Under the pieces are notes generated by a model, which did not search any database, was not told the origin of the DNA, and was given only the letters and a program-made list of their open reading frames with translations. The position numbers were made by a program, and so were the translations under genes. Source: Camelus bactrianus (Eukaryota > Chordata > Mammalia > Artiodactyla > Camelidae). Taken from it: 64,000 bases of DNA. The stretch spans positions 35,976,501 through 36,040,500 of the forward strand of contig NC_133551.1 of the NCBI RefSeq assembly GCF_048773025.1, written 5' to 3'. Shown here piece by piece: positions 36,685-48,758 of the stretch (position 1 is the stretch's first letter; every line of letters begins with the position of its first letter).

Positions 36685-36935
36685 TATTCTAGTCTGGCAT
36701 CTGACTGTCTTGGCTCAAATCCTGACTACACATCTGACATGTGTCTTAAATCCACACTAGTCGGCTTTGTGACTCTGGGTGATTAATTTCTGTATGACTC
36801 AATTTACCTTCTGTGTAAGGGGAGAGAGGCAGAAGACCACTACATACCTCATAAGGTTGTCACAATATAATAATCCACATTAAGCACATGGCAAAGTGTC
36901 TGGCATCCAGTAGATGTTAGTTGTAGCTGTTGAAC
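36685..36935 (+). repeat. MIR SINE inside the L2 tract
   Basis: 'ggcatctgactgtcttggct', 'ggctttgtgactctgggtga', 'cctcataaggttgtcacaata' and 'gtgtctggcatccagtagatg' match MIR; L2 sequence resumes after it. Confidence 0.8.
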
Positions 36936-36959
36936 TAATTATCATTTATTCTTCAACCC

Positions 36960-37400
36960 TATCTTCTGCCCCTATTATAATAAAGTCTCTTTATCAAATG
37001 AACTGTTTTCAGTCCTAATCTCATTTTCTTTCTCAACATCCCCAGACTTCTCCCTTCCATTCTCAACTCATTCTCAACTCTCCTGATCTGATCATCTACC
37101 TGTTCATTACACTTTAGCCTCCTTTGCAGGCACATCCTCCTCTACCTGGACTTTTAAGTGTTGTAATTCTTTTCCCCCAGATCCATTTTTCTTCTTCCAC
37201 TAGAGTCTTTAACACCTATCCACTGCTTCAAATATCACCTACACTGATGATTTCCAAACCTCTATTTCTAACCTTCTATCTCCTCTCAGCATAGACCCAA
37301 CTGCCTACTCCACATCTTCATTTGGATATCTAAGGTGGGAACTCATGATCTCAACCCTTTTTCCTTTGTTTTAACTCTCCTCTGAAGCCTTTGTTTGTGT
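36960..37400 (+). repeat. L2 LINE, ORF2-derived segment (continued)
   Basis: 'tcaaatatcacctacactgatgatttccaaacctctatttct', 'ccaactgcctactccacatcttcatttggatatctaa' is characteristic L2 ORF2 sequence (the A-D-D-like strand region, decayed). Confidence 0.75.
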
Positions 37401-37679
37401 GTGTCTGCATTCTCTAACACTTCTATATCCACTCATTTACCAAGTGCTTCTTGAGTATCTACTATGTTCTAGAATTTTTTCTACACACTTTATCTTAGAA
37501 AATATTTGAGAGAGTTTATAACTAGTAGGCAAAGACAAAACAAGGGAAGTAGGATTAAAGATTAAATAAAGCCAAAGATGGTAAAAAATGAGTTGAGATG
37601 GGCCTAAGCACATATACCAAGGGCTTAAAAATCCACTAAAAATGAGCCTCCAGTGTGCTTTAAATTCTTAAGCAGTCAA

Positions 37680-37950
37680 AGGGGCGAGGAATATCTTGCC
37701 AGGGGGAAAGGGAGGGTGGAAGGATAAATTGGGAGTTCGGAATTTGCAGATACTAACTACTATATATAAAATAGATAAACAATAAAGTCCCACTGTAGAG
37801 CACAGGAAACTACATTCAGTACCTTGTAATAACCCACAATGAAAAAGAATATGAAAAGGAATATATAACTGAATCACTATGCTATACACAAGAATTTAAC
37901 ACATTATAAATGGAATATACTTCAATGAAAAAAAATTTTTTAAATGTCCC
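37680..37950 (+). mobile_element. L1 LINE 3' end, artiodactyl type
   Basis: Sense orientation: 'gggagttcggaatttgcagatactaactactatata', 'cccactgtagagcacaggaaac', 'gaatatataactgaatcactatgctatac' and a short A-run end. 5'-truncated. Confidence 0.9.
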
Positions 37951-39089
37951 CGACCCTGCATCTCTGAGAGAACAGATCCCTACATACAATGTCCATAATA
38001 GGACAACATATGACACCACAAAAGCTCTGTATCTTAAAGATCCCCGGGCAGCTTCTGATCTTTCAACTTAAAGACAAATGCATAGTCCTTGGTAGAAAAG
38101 AATGGGGGAGGGAAGGAGAACATGAAGTATTAATAAACATCGTAAAATCATTACCTGGTCCCTTAAGTAGCCTCTGAAGTAAGGGTAGTGGGGGCAAAAA
38201 TTGCAGGAGGGTTTTTTTTTTCCCTCCTAATAGATTGTACATTTCAACAGCTAAAAGGATATGAAAATTTAACGGAATTTTTAATGTCTTTCTAGGTTTT
38301 ACGATCCCACAAAGAGATCATCTTCATTCTCCTGGCCACGAGCACAGATGGGTGGTGGGATAGCGGGGCCGTGACTCACCACCTTCTCATGCCCGCAGAG
38401 GCTGTCTGAGCAGCCGGCAAACTCCTGGGATCAATAGGGTTCACAGCAACGCGGTATCTGCCAGCAAACCTTGGAGAAGGCTATTAGTCAACCAGTGACC
38501 TGCCAACCTGACCACAGCAGCCTTCTGATGTGGATTCTCAGAAAGGTTAGCCTGTGCTGGGAAGCGGAAAAGGTCATGGGTATCTCGCCATCAAAACCCC
38601 ACAGAACTGGGGTAAAGGGCACAGCAGAGGAGCTAGGAAGTCAGAGGTAAGGGCCACCTGGAAAGCCAAGATGGTCCCCCATCCGCTGTGTGACTGAGAG
38701 AAGCTAAGCAGAAGAAGCAGCAGCTGACGTGCCAAATCCAACGGAGAAGGGCAACTGCTGGAAATGGCTGCCTTGCAGGAACATTGAATTAATGACCTCG
38801 AAATGGATGAAGATAATAGCCTGAGAATCAGGATCTAGATGCAAGTCTCAAGCTAGTAACTTTAAGAAAAAGGGAAAAAAATACACAACTGAATTGTACA
38901 TTTTACTGTGATTAAAATACATGCAGGTTTGCAAGGTGTCATATAGCTCATTCATTCTTCTGGAATTTCAGAGGAGCTGAGATAGTTCTAATCATCTGAG
39001 AGTCACATCCTTAGGCCTCTTTTTTTCTAGGCTGTTTCAGAGAAAGGGAAGAAGGAACCTCTGAAATGGCAGGCATCTTCTGTGATCTT

Positions 39090-39530
39090 TTTTTTTTAAA
39101 CTGAAGTATAGCTGATTTACAGTGGGTGCTAGTTTCTGGTGTGCAGCACAGTGATTTAGCTATACATGTATGTATTTTTATTATAGGTTATTACAAGATA
39201 TTGAATATAGTTCCCTGTGCTATAACAGTAGGACCTTGTTAATCTATTCTGTATATAGTAGTTTGTATCTACTAATCCCAAACTCCTAATTTATCCCTCC
39301 CCTCACCACCTTCCCTTTTGGTAACCATCAGTTTGTTTTCTGTGTCTGTCAGTCTGTTTCTCTTTTGTAAGTAAGTTCATTTGTGTCATTTTTTTAAGAT
39401 TTCACATATAAGTGATATCATACGATATTTGTCTTTCTGTCTGACTTACTTCACTTAGTATGATAATCTCCAGGTTCATCCATATTGCTGCAAATGGCAT
39501 TATTTTATCCTTTTTTTATGGCTAATTTTT
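39090..39530 (-). mobile_element. L1 LINE 3' end, artiodactyl type
   Basis: Antisense: 'ctgaagtatagctgatttac', 'tctggtgtgcagcacagtgat', 'gttccctgtgctataacagtagg', 'ccatattgctgcaaatggca'. TGTGATCTT on both sides (39081-39089 and 39531-39539) is the likely target-site duplication. Confidence 0.9.
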
Positions 39531-39549
39531 TGTGATCTTCCTGAGTAAT

Positions 39550-39665
39550 CCTGTGTCAGCAATGAGATGGTTTGGTGTCAGGCAGATCTGGATTAGAATC
39601 CAGCTCCATGATTTACTAATATTTTGACTTGAGGCTCGTGAGTTTATCAGATCAGACAATCCTGG
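39550..39665 (+). repeat. MIR SINE fragment
   Basis: 'ggtttggtgtcaggcagatctggattagaatccagctcc...tttactaat' is the MIR core. Confidence 0.7.
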
Positions 39666-39739
39666 ACTGTTCAACTGTTTCTCACATTCATTAGATCTAA
39701 GTTATCTTTTTCATCTGGGTCACTTTCCTGCAAGTAAAC

Positions 39740-39774
39740 TTTATTATTATTATTATCTTTTTTTTTTTTTTTTG
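39740..39774 (+). repeat. (TTA)n and poly-T tract
   Basis: TTATTATTATTATTATC leads into a T run of about 18 bases; no adjoining retroelement body was recognised. Confidence 0.9.
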
Positions 39775-39899
39775 GTCAGTGGCCTTTATAAACATTAGGC
39801 CTGGAATGGGACACAGGATTTCAGATACAATCTGACCAGAAGTGGCTCTTGCTATCTTGATCTGAACAGTGCATCCCAGCCCCAGGAGGCTCTGCAGCC

Positions 39900-40115
39900 T
39901 TGTGGTGCAGGCTCTAGAGAAGACCCATCTCTGGCTCTATTACTTACTGTGTGATTTTGAGCAAGTTACTTAACTTCTCTGTGCCTTAGATTACTCATAA
40001 GTAAAATAAGTATAATAGTACCCACCTAGACTGGTTAAGGGTGTTAAGTAAGTTAATAAACATCTAGAAGTGACTGGTACATAACACGTACTCAACAAAT
40101 ATCTACTTGGTTAAT
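39900..40115 (+). repeat. MIR SINE
   Basis: 'ctctattacttactgtgtga', 'ttgagcaagttacttaacttc', 'agtataatagtacccaccta' and 'acacgtactcaacaaatatc' follow MIR closely. Confidence 0.9.
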
Positions 40116-40204
40116 TTCTCCTTAGCAACCAAGTATTCTCTAAAAAAAATCTAGGTTACCATTGAGTTTACTTATACACCACTGAGAAGATATTTTTTTC
40201 CTTT

Positions 40205-40815
40205 CCTTGTATTTTTTTTTAATTACAACATAATGGATATATAACATTATATTAGTTTTAGGTGTACAACATAATAATTTAATATTTGTATATATTGTGA
40301 AATGATTATCACAATAAGTCTAGTTAACATCCATCACCCTCTGCCTCTGGTAACCATCAATATGTCCTCTGTATCTATGAGCTTGTTTTTTTGTTTGTTT
40401 ATTTTTTTAGATTCCACATATAAGTGAGATCATAAGATATTTGTCTTTCTCTGTCTGACTTAATTCACTTAGCATAATGCCCTCAAGGTTCATCCACATT
40501 GTCACAAATGCTTCATTCTTTTATGGCTGTATAATATTCCATTGTATATAAATTCCACATATTTATCCATTCATCTATGGATGCGCACTTATTTAGGTTG
40601 CTTCCATGTCTTGGCTATTGTAAGTAACATTGCAATGAACCTGGGGGGACATATATCTTTTCAAGTTAGTGTTTTCATTTTCTTCAGATAAATACCCAGA
40701 AGTGGAATTGCTACATTGTATGGCAGTTCTGTTATTATTCTTTGAGGAACCTCCCTAATGTTTTCCATAGCGGCTGTACCAATTCACAATCCCATCAACA
40801 GTCATAAGTATTCCC
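40205..40815 (-). mobile_element. L1 LINE fragment, older (L1M/L1MA-like) type
   Basis: Antisense: 'ttttaggtgtacaacataat', 'ccatcaccctctgcctctggtaaccatc', 'gattccacatataagtgagatcat', 'ggcttccatgtcttggctattg' style text and 'ttttccatagcggctgtaccaattcac' reach into the end of ORF2. More diverged than the neighbouring L1 at 39.1 kb. Confidence 0.88.
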
Positions 40816-40844
40816 CTTTCTGGACAATCATTAAGATACTAAGA

Positions 40845-41035
40845 ATAACATTTTCTGAAGACTTACTATGTGTTAGGAGCTGTACTTGCATTATTTCCTT
40901 TAATCCTCCTAATATATCAACTAAGGCTCAGAAAAATCAAGTACCTCATCTAACAATATACATGACAGAGCCACAGCTAAACGCAGGCATGTCTGACTCT
41001 GGTGACCAAACCCTTAACCATTAAAACAGGCAACA
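40845..41035 (-). repeat. MIR SINE
   Basis: 'cttactatgtgttaggagctg', 'cctttaatcctcctaatata' and 'cagagccacagctaaacgca' match MIR reversed. A short frame through it is chance. Confidence 0.8.
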
Positions 41036-41294
41036 GCTAATGCATTAATTATTTACTTTATCTACATCAGTCACTTAAAATCTTAACTGATGTATTCCAA
41101 GATCCGACTGTTTCCAGCTGCTTAGGCCAAATTCACTTCGTGCATATTCATGGTTGAAGACTGGACAATGGGCTGGGTGAATTCACCTATGTAAGTCTTT
41201 TCCTCAGTGACATTATTCTACTACTTAGTCCCTTTCACATGGTAGAACCCAGATTGGCTAAATTACCAAAATTTGTTGAAAAATGTCAAACAGG

Positions 41295-41470
41295 AAAGGT
41301 GGCATGGAGTAGTGGAATAGCCACAGGACCGGGAGTCCAAAGACCTGGTTTCTAGTCTCAGCTCTGTCACTAAAATGCTGCAAGACCAAGGAATTTCACC
41401 CTGCCTCTCTGAGTCTTGGTTCATCCATTGAATGAGGGCATTAGAGCAAAATCTCCATGTTCCCTTTTGG
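41295..41470 (+). repeat. MIR SINE
   Basis: 'tggcatggagtagtggaata', 'gacctggtttctagtctcagctctgtcacta' and 'gcctctctgagtcttggttc' match MIR. Confidence 0.8.
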
Positions 41471-41942
41471 CTCTGGTATTCACTGACTGTCCAGTGGCAG
41501 GAAGAGAAGCTGAAGGTTGACCTTACCTTTGCGAGGCCCCCATTTATCTTCCAGATGCATACTGAAAGGAGGAGCGGTTCCATGAAACCTTAAATATAGC
41601 AAAAACTCTGAAAGCCATTACCTTACAACATGATGTGGTCATCACTGCTCCCCTGCCCTTCTGGCTCTGGAGGGCTATTCCTGGAAGGGCCAGCAGCTGA
41701 AATAGTACTTCTGGGAAACTAAGCGTGGTGAAGCATGGGGAGCCCAGTTACTTTTTTCAGGCTCACAGGTGAGACATAGAGTGACCAGGGAGTGAAGACG
41801 CTTGTCCTCCAGGTGCTAAGGTACACTTAAAAATGATGACAACTAAAACGTAAACAGGCTTCATACACCATGTTGTCCTGTGATTTGATACTTCATTTCA
41901 GCTTCACAACAAACACTTACGGAAGGGAGGGTAGGTAATGGG

Positions 41943-41994
41943 TACTATATTATAACATAATAATATAATGTAATAATACTATAATATAATGGGT
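41943..41994 (+). repeat. AT-rich simple repeat
   Basis: Irregular ATAATATAAT/ACTATA repeats between 41943 and 41994. Confidence 0.85.
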
Positions 41995-42239
41995 GATTAA
42001 AGGAAAGAAATAGGCTAAGGACACACACACATTCTCTCTCTCTCTCATCTTCATAGGAGCTACAAAACTCCTAAAACTGCCTTCACTTTTATTTACGGCA
42101 TTGGCAGGAGTTAATAATTAGAACCACCTCTTGAGAGCAATGAAGCAATCCTGTGACATTAAGCCTCTTACCAATGGTCTCATCTTCAAGGAAGGGTAGA
42201 AGTCTCATTAGAAATTAAACCCAGACCCCTCTCCCGTCC

Positions 42240-42700
42240 CATCCTTCACCACTCATCCCCGCCCCATCCCAGGTCCACTGCTCCAGCCACACCCAGCAAT
42301 TCATGGACACACACTCTTCCGTGCCTCTATGCCCTTGCCTGTGTTGTTTCTTCTGCGTCAGAAGTCACTTCCCCTCTTTGACTGGTAAACTAATACTCAT
42401 ATTTTTTTTAGACACGTCTCAAATGTCATCTCATGAGACAACTTCTTTCATATAACCTCCAGTTATTAATGACTTCCTACTCTGCTTCCCCAAATTTGGA
42501 TATCTCTAGATTATTGAAAAACACCAAAAACAGAGATTGTTAATTCATTTATTTCCAACCCTCACCCCATAGATGAGAGATCCTCTAGGGGGATGGACCA
42601 TGATGAATTCATTTGTTTGTATGTCCAGTACTTAAGCCCGGCACCTAGCACCTAGGAGGTCTCAGTAGTACATGTGGAGAAATGGATGCATGACTGGATA
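42240..42700 (+). repeat. L2 LINE 3' region
   Basis: 'cactgctccagccacaccca', 'cctctatgcccttgcctgtgttgtttcttctgc', 'cacgtctcaaatgtcatctc' and 'ccggcacctagcacctagga' follow L2 from ORF2 end to tail. Confidence 0.88.
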
Positions 42701-44324
42701 GATCACTAACTGCCATGAAGACCCCTAGGTCATTCTCCATCAGGCAGAAATTCGATTCTAAAGGGTAAAGTAAGATAGTACGATACTAAGAGGATATGTT
42801 CCTGCCTCAAGTACTGGAAAAACCCTATTCTATCACTCGGGCAGGAATGAGAAGGGTGATAAGAGTAGACAGGATAAGATCAAAGGCTCAGGGTCAAGGA
42901 AAAAGGCAAAGCCCAGTCCAGAGCACCCACAGGGACGGCTTCCCTCAGCACAAGATGTAGTAGAATAGGTCCCACAGAACCTGGAAAATGCTGCGATTAC
43001 CTGTGGCCAAAGGTTTCTCCAGACCTTCCAATAGAAATTACTAAAAACAGTACTGACATCTTGTGATACTAAGATAGAGCAGAAGTTTAGCAAAGCTCTA
43101 AATGAAAAACAAGCCTCACATTCTAAGGAATGAATGGATAAATCCTTGCAAACATGTCCAGTTCTAGTGGACAAATTCAGAACATTGAGTATTCACAGCT
43201 TAAAAGGGTTTTATAATACCCACAACTATGGATGGTATTGCTGGACTCAGGCTCCCAGCACTGGTCCTGATACATATTGCTGGTGAAAACCACTTGGGCA
43301 TGTTTCCACAAGGGGATTTCCTCTTCTCTCCCCCAGGATTGAGTAGCATTCGTGGAACACTCCCATCTCTGGCTTATACTCTTACTTATTTCATCCTGGG
43401 AAGAGGAATCACTTAGCTGATTCATGAGACCTGGACAAAACCCAACATCCATGGGGCCATGTTAACCAGGAAATAGAGGCACAGCCTTGAAACAGGGTCA
43501 GTCCAGGCTTGCCATGTGTCTCTCTTCTTGAATCACCTGTGGGCTCTTTGAGTTTGAACCAACTGTGGGCCACTGCGCTCTCTGAGTTTGTAAATTTAGC
43601 AGATCAAACAGCAGATCAAGTGCTGAAGCAAGCCCTGCCAGATGACTTGTCTCTCTGTCCCAGCTCCTTGCCTGATAATGAATGGATCAAATCACTCTCA
43701 TGCAGGTCCCAAGGTCCAGCCAGGTTCAGAAAAGAGGGCAGGATTCCCCCCCACGCTCTTTAAATTCGTCTAACCAAAGTCAATACTGCACTCTGCTTCA
43801 GGTGTCCCTGTGAACTGCCCTTAACTGGTTAGACTCTGGAGCAGAACAGTGGTGAGTGCTGGTATATCTACACCCCCAACACACACATGCCATGAGAAAA
43901 TTCTTTATCTTTACCTACAATTTTAAGCCTACAGGACAAAAATATCTAAAATGCAGCTTCAGTTAACTGCAGTATTTATTTTACTTCATGAAAAAGTGAA
44001 ATTCCCAATCTTTCTAAAGTATGTTGTTTAAGTTGTTTTTGTTTTTGTTTTGTTTTGTTTTGTGAAGGAGTCTGTAGTATTTCCTGTCACGGAAAGTCTG
44101 AGAGACTTGCTTCAGGAATGAGGTTGGACTGCGGCTCTCATTCAGATGGGGACGTGTCTTCCACAGAAGTCCTTTCTTAAGCGGCAAACAGGTTAGTGAA
44201 AAATGGATTGTGAGCACTGAATTTATGAAACAAAACCATTGTCTAACACCTACACCTAGTAGTATCATTGAATCCAATTAAATATTAGGAACAATGGAAG
44301 CCAAAGAGGGGCTTATTTATCAAA

Positions 44325-44425
44325 TCCTTCATTCAAACATATATTCATTCATTTAACAAACATTTCAGCAGTATGTACTATGTGCCAGGTGATAGGCCCA
44401 CAGTGTCTGATGCCTAAAACACGGT
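44325..44425 (-). repeat. L2 LINE 3' end
   Basis: 'cattcaaacatatattcattcatttaac...tatgtactatgtgccaggtgataggc' is the reversed L2 terminus. Confidence 0.75.
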
Positions 44426-46289
44426 CTCATAAAGGGAGAGGACATCAGTTAAAAAAAACGCAGCCTCCCTCCCCTTACAGACCAATCTCCCTTCACATCT
44501 GCTTTATCATCATTTCTGCCTCTCTTTTAACAGTTAGTAACTCCTTCTAGTTGGGCTTTAAGTTTCTGAGTTGCCTGACTTCCCTGATCCCAGATAATGA
44601 ATGACATATAAGCTAACACCCTGTACCCTTTTATGTAACAAGGCTCTTTCAGTAATGCAAATAATCACTCTATAATTCAGCCATGTTGTACACATGCATA
44701 AAGTGGCCTGCCCCAATAATTCAATGAAGCACTTTTCCCAGGAAGTGAAAAAGCAACTGGGACCTGCTGACAGAAAGCCTGGAGAATCAATTAGAACAAG
44801 TGGGATGTTGCTTATCTTCCTAAGGGTCCTTCCTCCCTGCTGATCTCTCTCTTCCTGTTTGCTTTTGATAGATGTTTAGGATTAGATAGGTAACCAGGGA
44901 ATGATTCACAGAGAACCGAAGGTCAAAATCTATTGACACAGATCATTTTATTGGACTATGGGCATCTAATTCCCTACAAAATACAAGCTTTGGGTTTTCT
45001 CCATCAATTCTGAACATTAGATCAATGAGTATAGTTTCCATTGTAAAGAAACTTGTATTTTATTCTTTTGATTCTCAAAACTATTTTTTCCCCTTGCTTT
45101 GTATAATGTTCCCCATCCAAACCATCCAAATACTTCCCTGAAGGAAGACATTAGAGTAGTAACATTTTATCTTTGGAAACTTGCAAGTAGTTACTTAAAA
45201 CATTGTAAATTTCTTCCCTGTCCTTGAAATGCACCATATAAATATTGCATTTGATCCTTAACTTACACTTCATCAATAATTTATTTCAAAAATATCCCTC
45301 CATAAGACTATCAGTTGCTGAGGTGTTCAGTTTTCAGGGAAAGCATTTATTTACTGCATGAGCCCAGAAAGGCTGGTAAAGACTTGGCTAAAAGCTCCAC
45401 ATGGAGCGAATTATGGTAATTGTATTAATGCTCAAATCCACGGCGTGATGTTCAAATCTGCTAAAAGGTTTTGCACTATAATGCCCACACTGGATGGGCA
45501 ATGATTCCACTAGAAATGTTTAACACTTCATAGGGAGGCTTCCGAGATTCATTTTTCATAGTTCCAAGAATTGCTACAGACTGTCTGGAGGTAGCTTCCA
45601 GAGGAGTTTCTGAAAGTCACAACTGAGAGTTCATATTCTCTTTAACATCTTTCACTTTTGGTTCAGACTGAACCTATAAGTTCAAGTCACCAGAAATGAA
45701 AATCAGAGGAAACATCACACAATTAATTTTGATGAATGGGTAAGTTTTAATTCATGTATGGTAATATTCTGGTTAATGATATGTCTCCTTAGGACATCCA
45801 TTAAAAATACATTTACTTCACAGGCAAAATCTAATAAAGTTACTCTGGAAATTTTCTGCTAGATTAACATTATGGACTTTTAATGAATATTTCCTATAGG
45901 TATTTCTCTATTAGCAGAGTTAATATAGTAATTAAACATGGGTCTTATGTTGGGGGGGAGAGCACAAAAACATTAAAATAATAAGAAAATCAGAGCTGAA
46001 GTTGGACTCAAGTCACCAAAGATGCTGCTAAAAAATCAGTAAACAACATTACAGCTTTTAAGAGCAAAAAGCTTGGACGTGCCAGTACCAGCATCTCAGT
46101 CACTCCTTCATCTACTTATTGATCAAATAGTAATTAAGCTACTAAAAATGTCCCAGACCTTGTTCTAGGACTTGGATCTTCCATATTTCTATCTTTATAT
46201 TCTTTGAGCCATGAGGACTCCATCAGAGAAAGGCTGAGCTGAAATAACTTACTGCGTGACTCAGTCATCAAGGGCAGTTAGAAGCTGTA

Positions 46290-46740
46290 GTAGACACTGC
46301 TAGCTGTTTACTCATATTTAGTAGCACAACTCTCAACTGCTAGCTGGTCTCATGGATGGTCACGTGGCTACCTAGTCAATGACCACATTTCCCAGCCACC
46401 CTTGCAGCCTGATGGGGCCTTGTTAGCAAGTGCCAGTCGATGGGATGTGCTCAGAAATGACATGGCCCATTTCCAGGTTATGTTTCCTCCAAAATAATGT
46501 GGATGGATTCTTCTGGCCCTTTCCATTCTCCTCACTCACTGGCTGGGAACTGATGTGAATGGAAGCAGTTAACTTGGATCCAAAGTTGGAGGCTATGTTG
46601 TGAGGGTGGCAGGGCTGCCTGATAATCACTTACCTTTATGCTACTTCATAAAAGGGAAATAATCTTCCCTCTTGCTTAATCCACAGTACTTTTAAACTGT
46701 TTTGTTATAACAGCCTAGCTTGCACACTAGATGATACAGA
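46290..46740 (+). mobile_element. Old LTR-like interspersed repeat (unnamed)
   Basis: 'atttcccagccacccttgcagcctgatggggcc', 'gtgccagtcgatgggatgtgctcag', 'ttccattctcctcactcact' and 'cttgcttaatccacagtac' are of the same type as the 32.3-kb repeat. Confidence 0.5.
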
Positions 46741-47327
46741 GTGTTTCTATTTATTCAGGTATAATTGCTCACCTGATAACAGTTTACTAGAATCGTAGGT
46801 CGTAACTCTACGAAATAAACATCTTTCTGTGAAATGCACATGAAAACTTGAAACTTTAATATATCAGCTAGCACTGTATGTACCTAGTTTCTGAATTCTT
46901 TTACCAGGTAGACTGCTATTAGTCAGTGACAACTTTACTTCCCAGTTAGTGCAACATAAAACTAGAGGTCAGGGACCCTACAATCTTAGTCAGGAACCAG
47001 TGGCTCATGTTCTACTTTCTGTCTTATTCCTGATTCTTCCAATTTTGAGCTCTTCAATTATTTTTTCTGTTCATGGCCCTGCCTGGTTCCTTGAACTTAA
47101 CTCACAAAACATTTTCTTAGTACTGGCTGGAGATGACCCATACACATCCTTCTGATTATGCTATTCCCAGCTGCTCCATGCAAATAGCTTCTGGTGTCTA
47201 AGATTCCACATTTCAAGCTCAGTTCCTGCAAGCCCCAATACAAGGGCCTACTAGTCATGGCCTGCCCATCATAATTTACTTGCTTCTCTTAGAAAAAACA
47301 GGGCTGTGTTCCTATATTTTAATTCAT

Positions 47328-47354
47328 ACAAAAACAAACAAACAAACAAAAAAC
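47328..47354 (+). repeat. (AAAC)n simple repeat
   Basis: AAAACAAACAAACAAACAAA, 54 bases beyond the donor end of the FGGY exon, on the intron side. Confidence 0.9.
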
Positions 47355-47407
47355 ATCAATATCCTCATGTATTCATACACATAATCACAAAAATTACTAT
47401 TTTTTAC

Positions 47408-47523
47408 CTATTTTGCTGTAATTATCTGCAATCAAGTCTTCCAAACCAACCATCTTCCAGAAACTGTCATCCCAGCCTTCCTCTGCCAAGTATGTCCATT
47501 TGCACACCAGGGAGCAGAGAGAC
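47408..47523 (-). CDS. FGGY: FGGY carbohydrate kinase, internal exon (upstream of the two)
   Basis: This 116-base exon encodes about residues 186-223 of the roughly 551-residue protein, a kinase of the FGGY family that phosphorylates D-ribulose in the cytosol. Read on the minus strand it gives [19 protein letters not shown] followed by [19 protein letters not shown], matching mammalian FGGY almost residue for residue. It begins with one base that completes a split Arg codon (previous intron phase 2) and ends with one base of a split Gly codon (next intron phase 1). The acceptor at 47524-47525 (AG) follows a clear pyrimidine tract; the donor at 47406-47407 is GTAAAA. The frame is open throughout. 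The segment closes the N-terminal lobe of the kinase fold, near the sugar-binding cleft. Substitutions relative to the human sequence as I remember it are conservative, suggesting a functional gene. The exon is too short and too split to be a retrocopy. Confidence 0.95.
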
Positions 47524-47954
47524 CTAAGAAATTGGGAGAGAAGTAGAACCAACAGTATGAGCCAGGCTTCCTTTATGTTTTGCCAAATACTTGCCCAGAT
47601 ATCTGCAGAAGTACTGAAAAAGTAGAATAAATCGAAGTAGGTAATTATTCATCACTATTGAAATTAAAGTCTCCTCTGATACCTGTTAATGATTGACAGT
47701 ATCTTCTTTCACTTTCAAAAGGGTCCCCGCCCTTTATTTAGATCCTGAACAAACAATGTATATAAATATTTGCGTTTGTATCTACATTCATATTAACATA
47801 CATGACATTTGTGAGGGAAAGAGAAATAGCAGTATTAGTAGTGACTAGTTTCTTGATGATATTTGAGCATTATTATTAAATTTTAGGTATGATATTGGTA
47901 ATTATGGTTATATTTTGAAAAAGGCTTCTATTCAAATGATACATACTAAAATAC

Positions 47955-48150
47955 TGATGTATAAAATGATATATCATCTGGGATTTGCTTTGAAATAACA
48001 AGTGGAGGGGAAGTGAATGGCACTGTGGGTGGGGCAGGACTGTCCATGGGTTGGTGGCTGTGGGGCTGAGGGTAGTTAAATGGGTGTCTGTTATACTTCT
48101 TTGTTTTGTACATGTTCCAAATTCTCTATAATAAAAAAGTTTTAAAAGTG
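47955..48150 (+). repeat. L1M-type LINE 3' terminus
   Basis: 'atctgggatttgctttgaaataa', 'ggtagttaaatgggtgtctg' and 'catgttccaaattctctataataaaaaagttttaaaa' match an old L1 3' end with its A-rich tail. Confidence 0.7.
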
Positions 48151-48414
48151 CCTGATACCAATGCAATCACTCTGTCTAAAGCAATATTTGACAGGAGGAA
48201 GATTTGATGCTGGATGTGTTTTTCTCCCCAGTTTCATTTCTCACCAATTCACTCTTAGTATTCTACACTCCAGTACTAAAGAATCAATTATTCTGGGCTC
48301 TGAAAAAGTTGAGTTCTTGCACACTTCTGTGCTGCTGCCCTACTTCTATGTGCTTGTAAAATTCTCCCCAGCTTTTTTACCCTGGTAACTCAAAACACTT
48401 CCTTTAACCTAGAC

Positions 48415-48758
48415 TGAGACCCAGTTCTGGCTTAGGTTCTCCTCCTCTGAGATCACAGAGCATGCCGCAAATCTATCACAGACCTTATCACACTGTATAG
48501 TTAACTGCTTCTTTATGTATCTTCTTCCCAAGAGTCCCCTGCCTTTCAATCTATTCTCCATTGTGTACAGAGCAAACTTTATGGAATAAAATCTAATGGT
48601 ACCAACCCCTGATTGTTCCTCACTCCTTTCAGGAAAAAGCCCAGTCCTTAGCAGGGCTTGAAAGACCCTTTGTGATAGAACCATGTTGACTGCCAGCTTC
48701 CTCACTCGCTGTTCCCACCCTTTTCCTCCATTTTGCAATACTGAATTATTTGAAGTTT
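48415..48758 (+). repeat. L2 LINE, left part of a split copy
   Basis: 'caatctattctccattgtgtacagagcaaac', 'ggaataaaatctaatggtac' and 'cagcttcctcactcgctgttccc' follow L2 ORF2 end; the copy breaks off at AATTATTTGAAGTTT and resumes at 49231. Confidence 0.75.

Larger units (their letters stand above)
6542..47407 (-). other. FGGY: Complete phase-1 intron of FGGY
   Basis: This intron of 40,866 bases runs between the two recognised exons, from GTAAAA at 47407 down to CCCAG at 6542. It holds no recognisable coding exon. Its content is mostly repeats: MIR and L2 copies in both directions, a hAT element, MER20-type elements, three tRNA-Ala SINEs, L1 fragments of several ages, an MLT2 LTR and simple repeats, listed separately. 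Stretches where I see no clear repeat or gene include about 11.8-13.1, 17.1-18.7, 24.3-25.5, 29.0-30.3, 32.8-34.0, 38.0-39.0, 43.2-44.3 and 44.5-46.2 kb; these are taken as unique or very decayed intron sequence. Confidence 0.92.
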
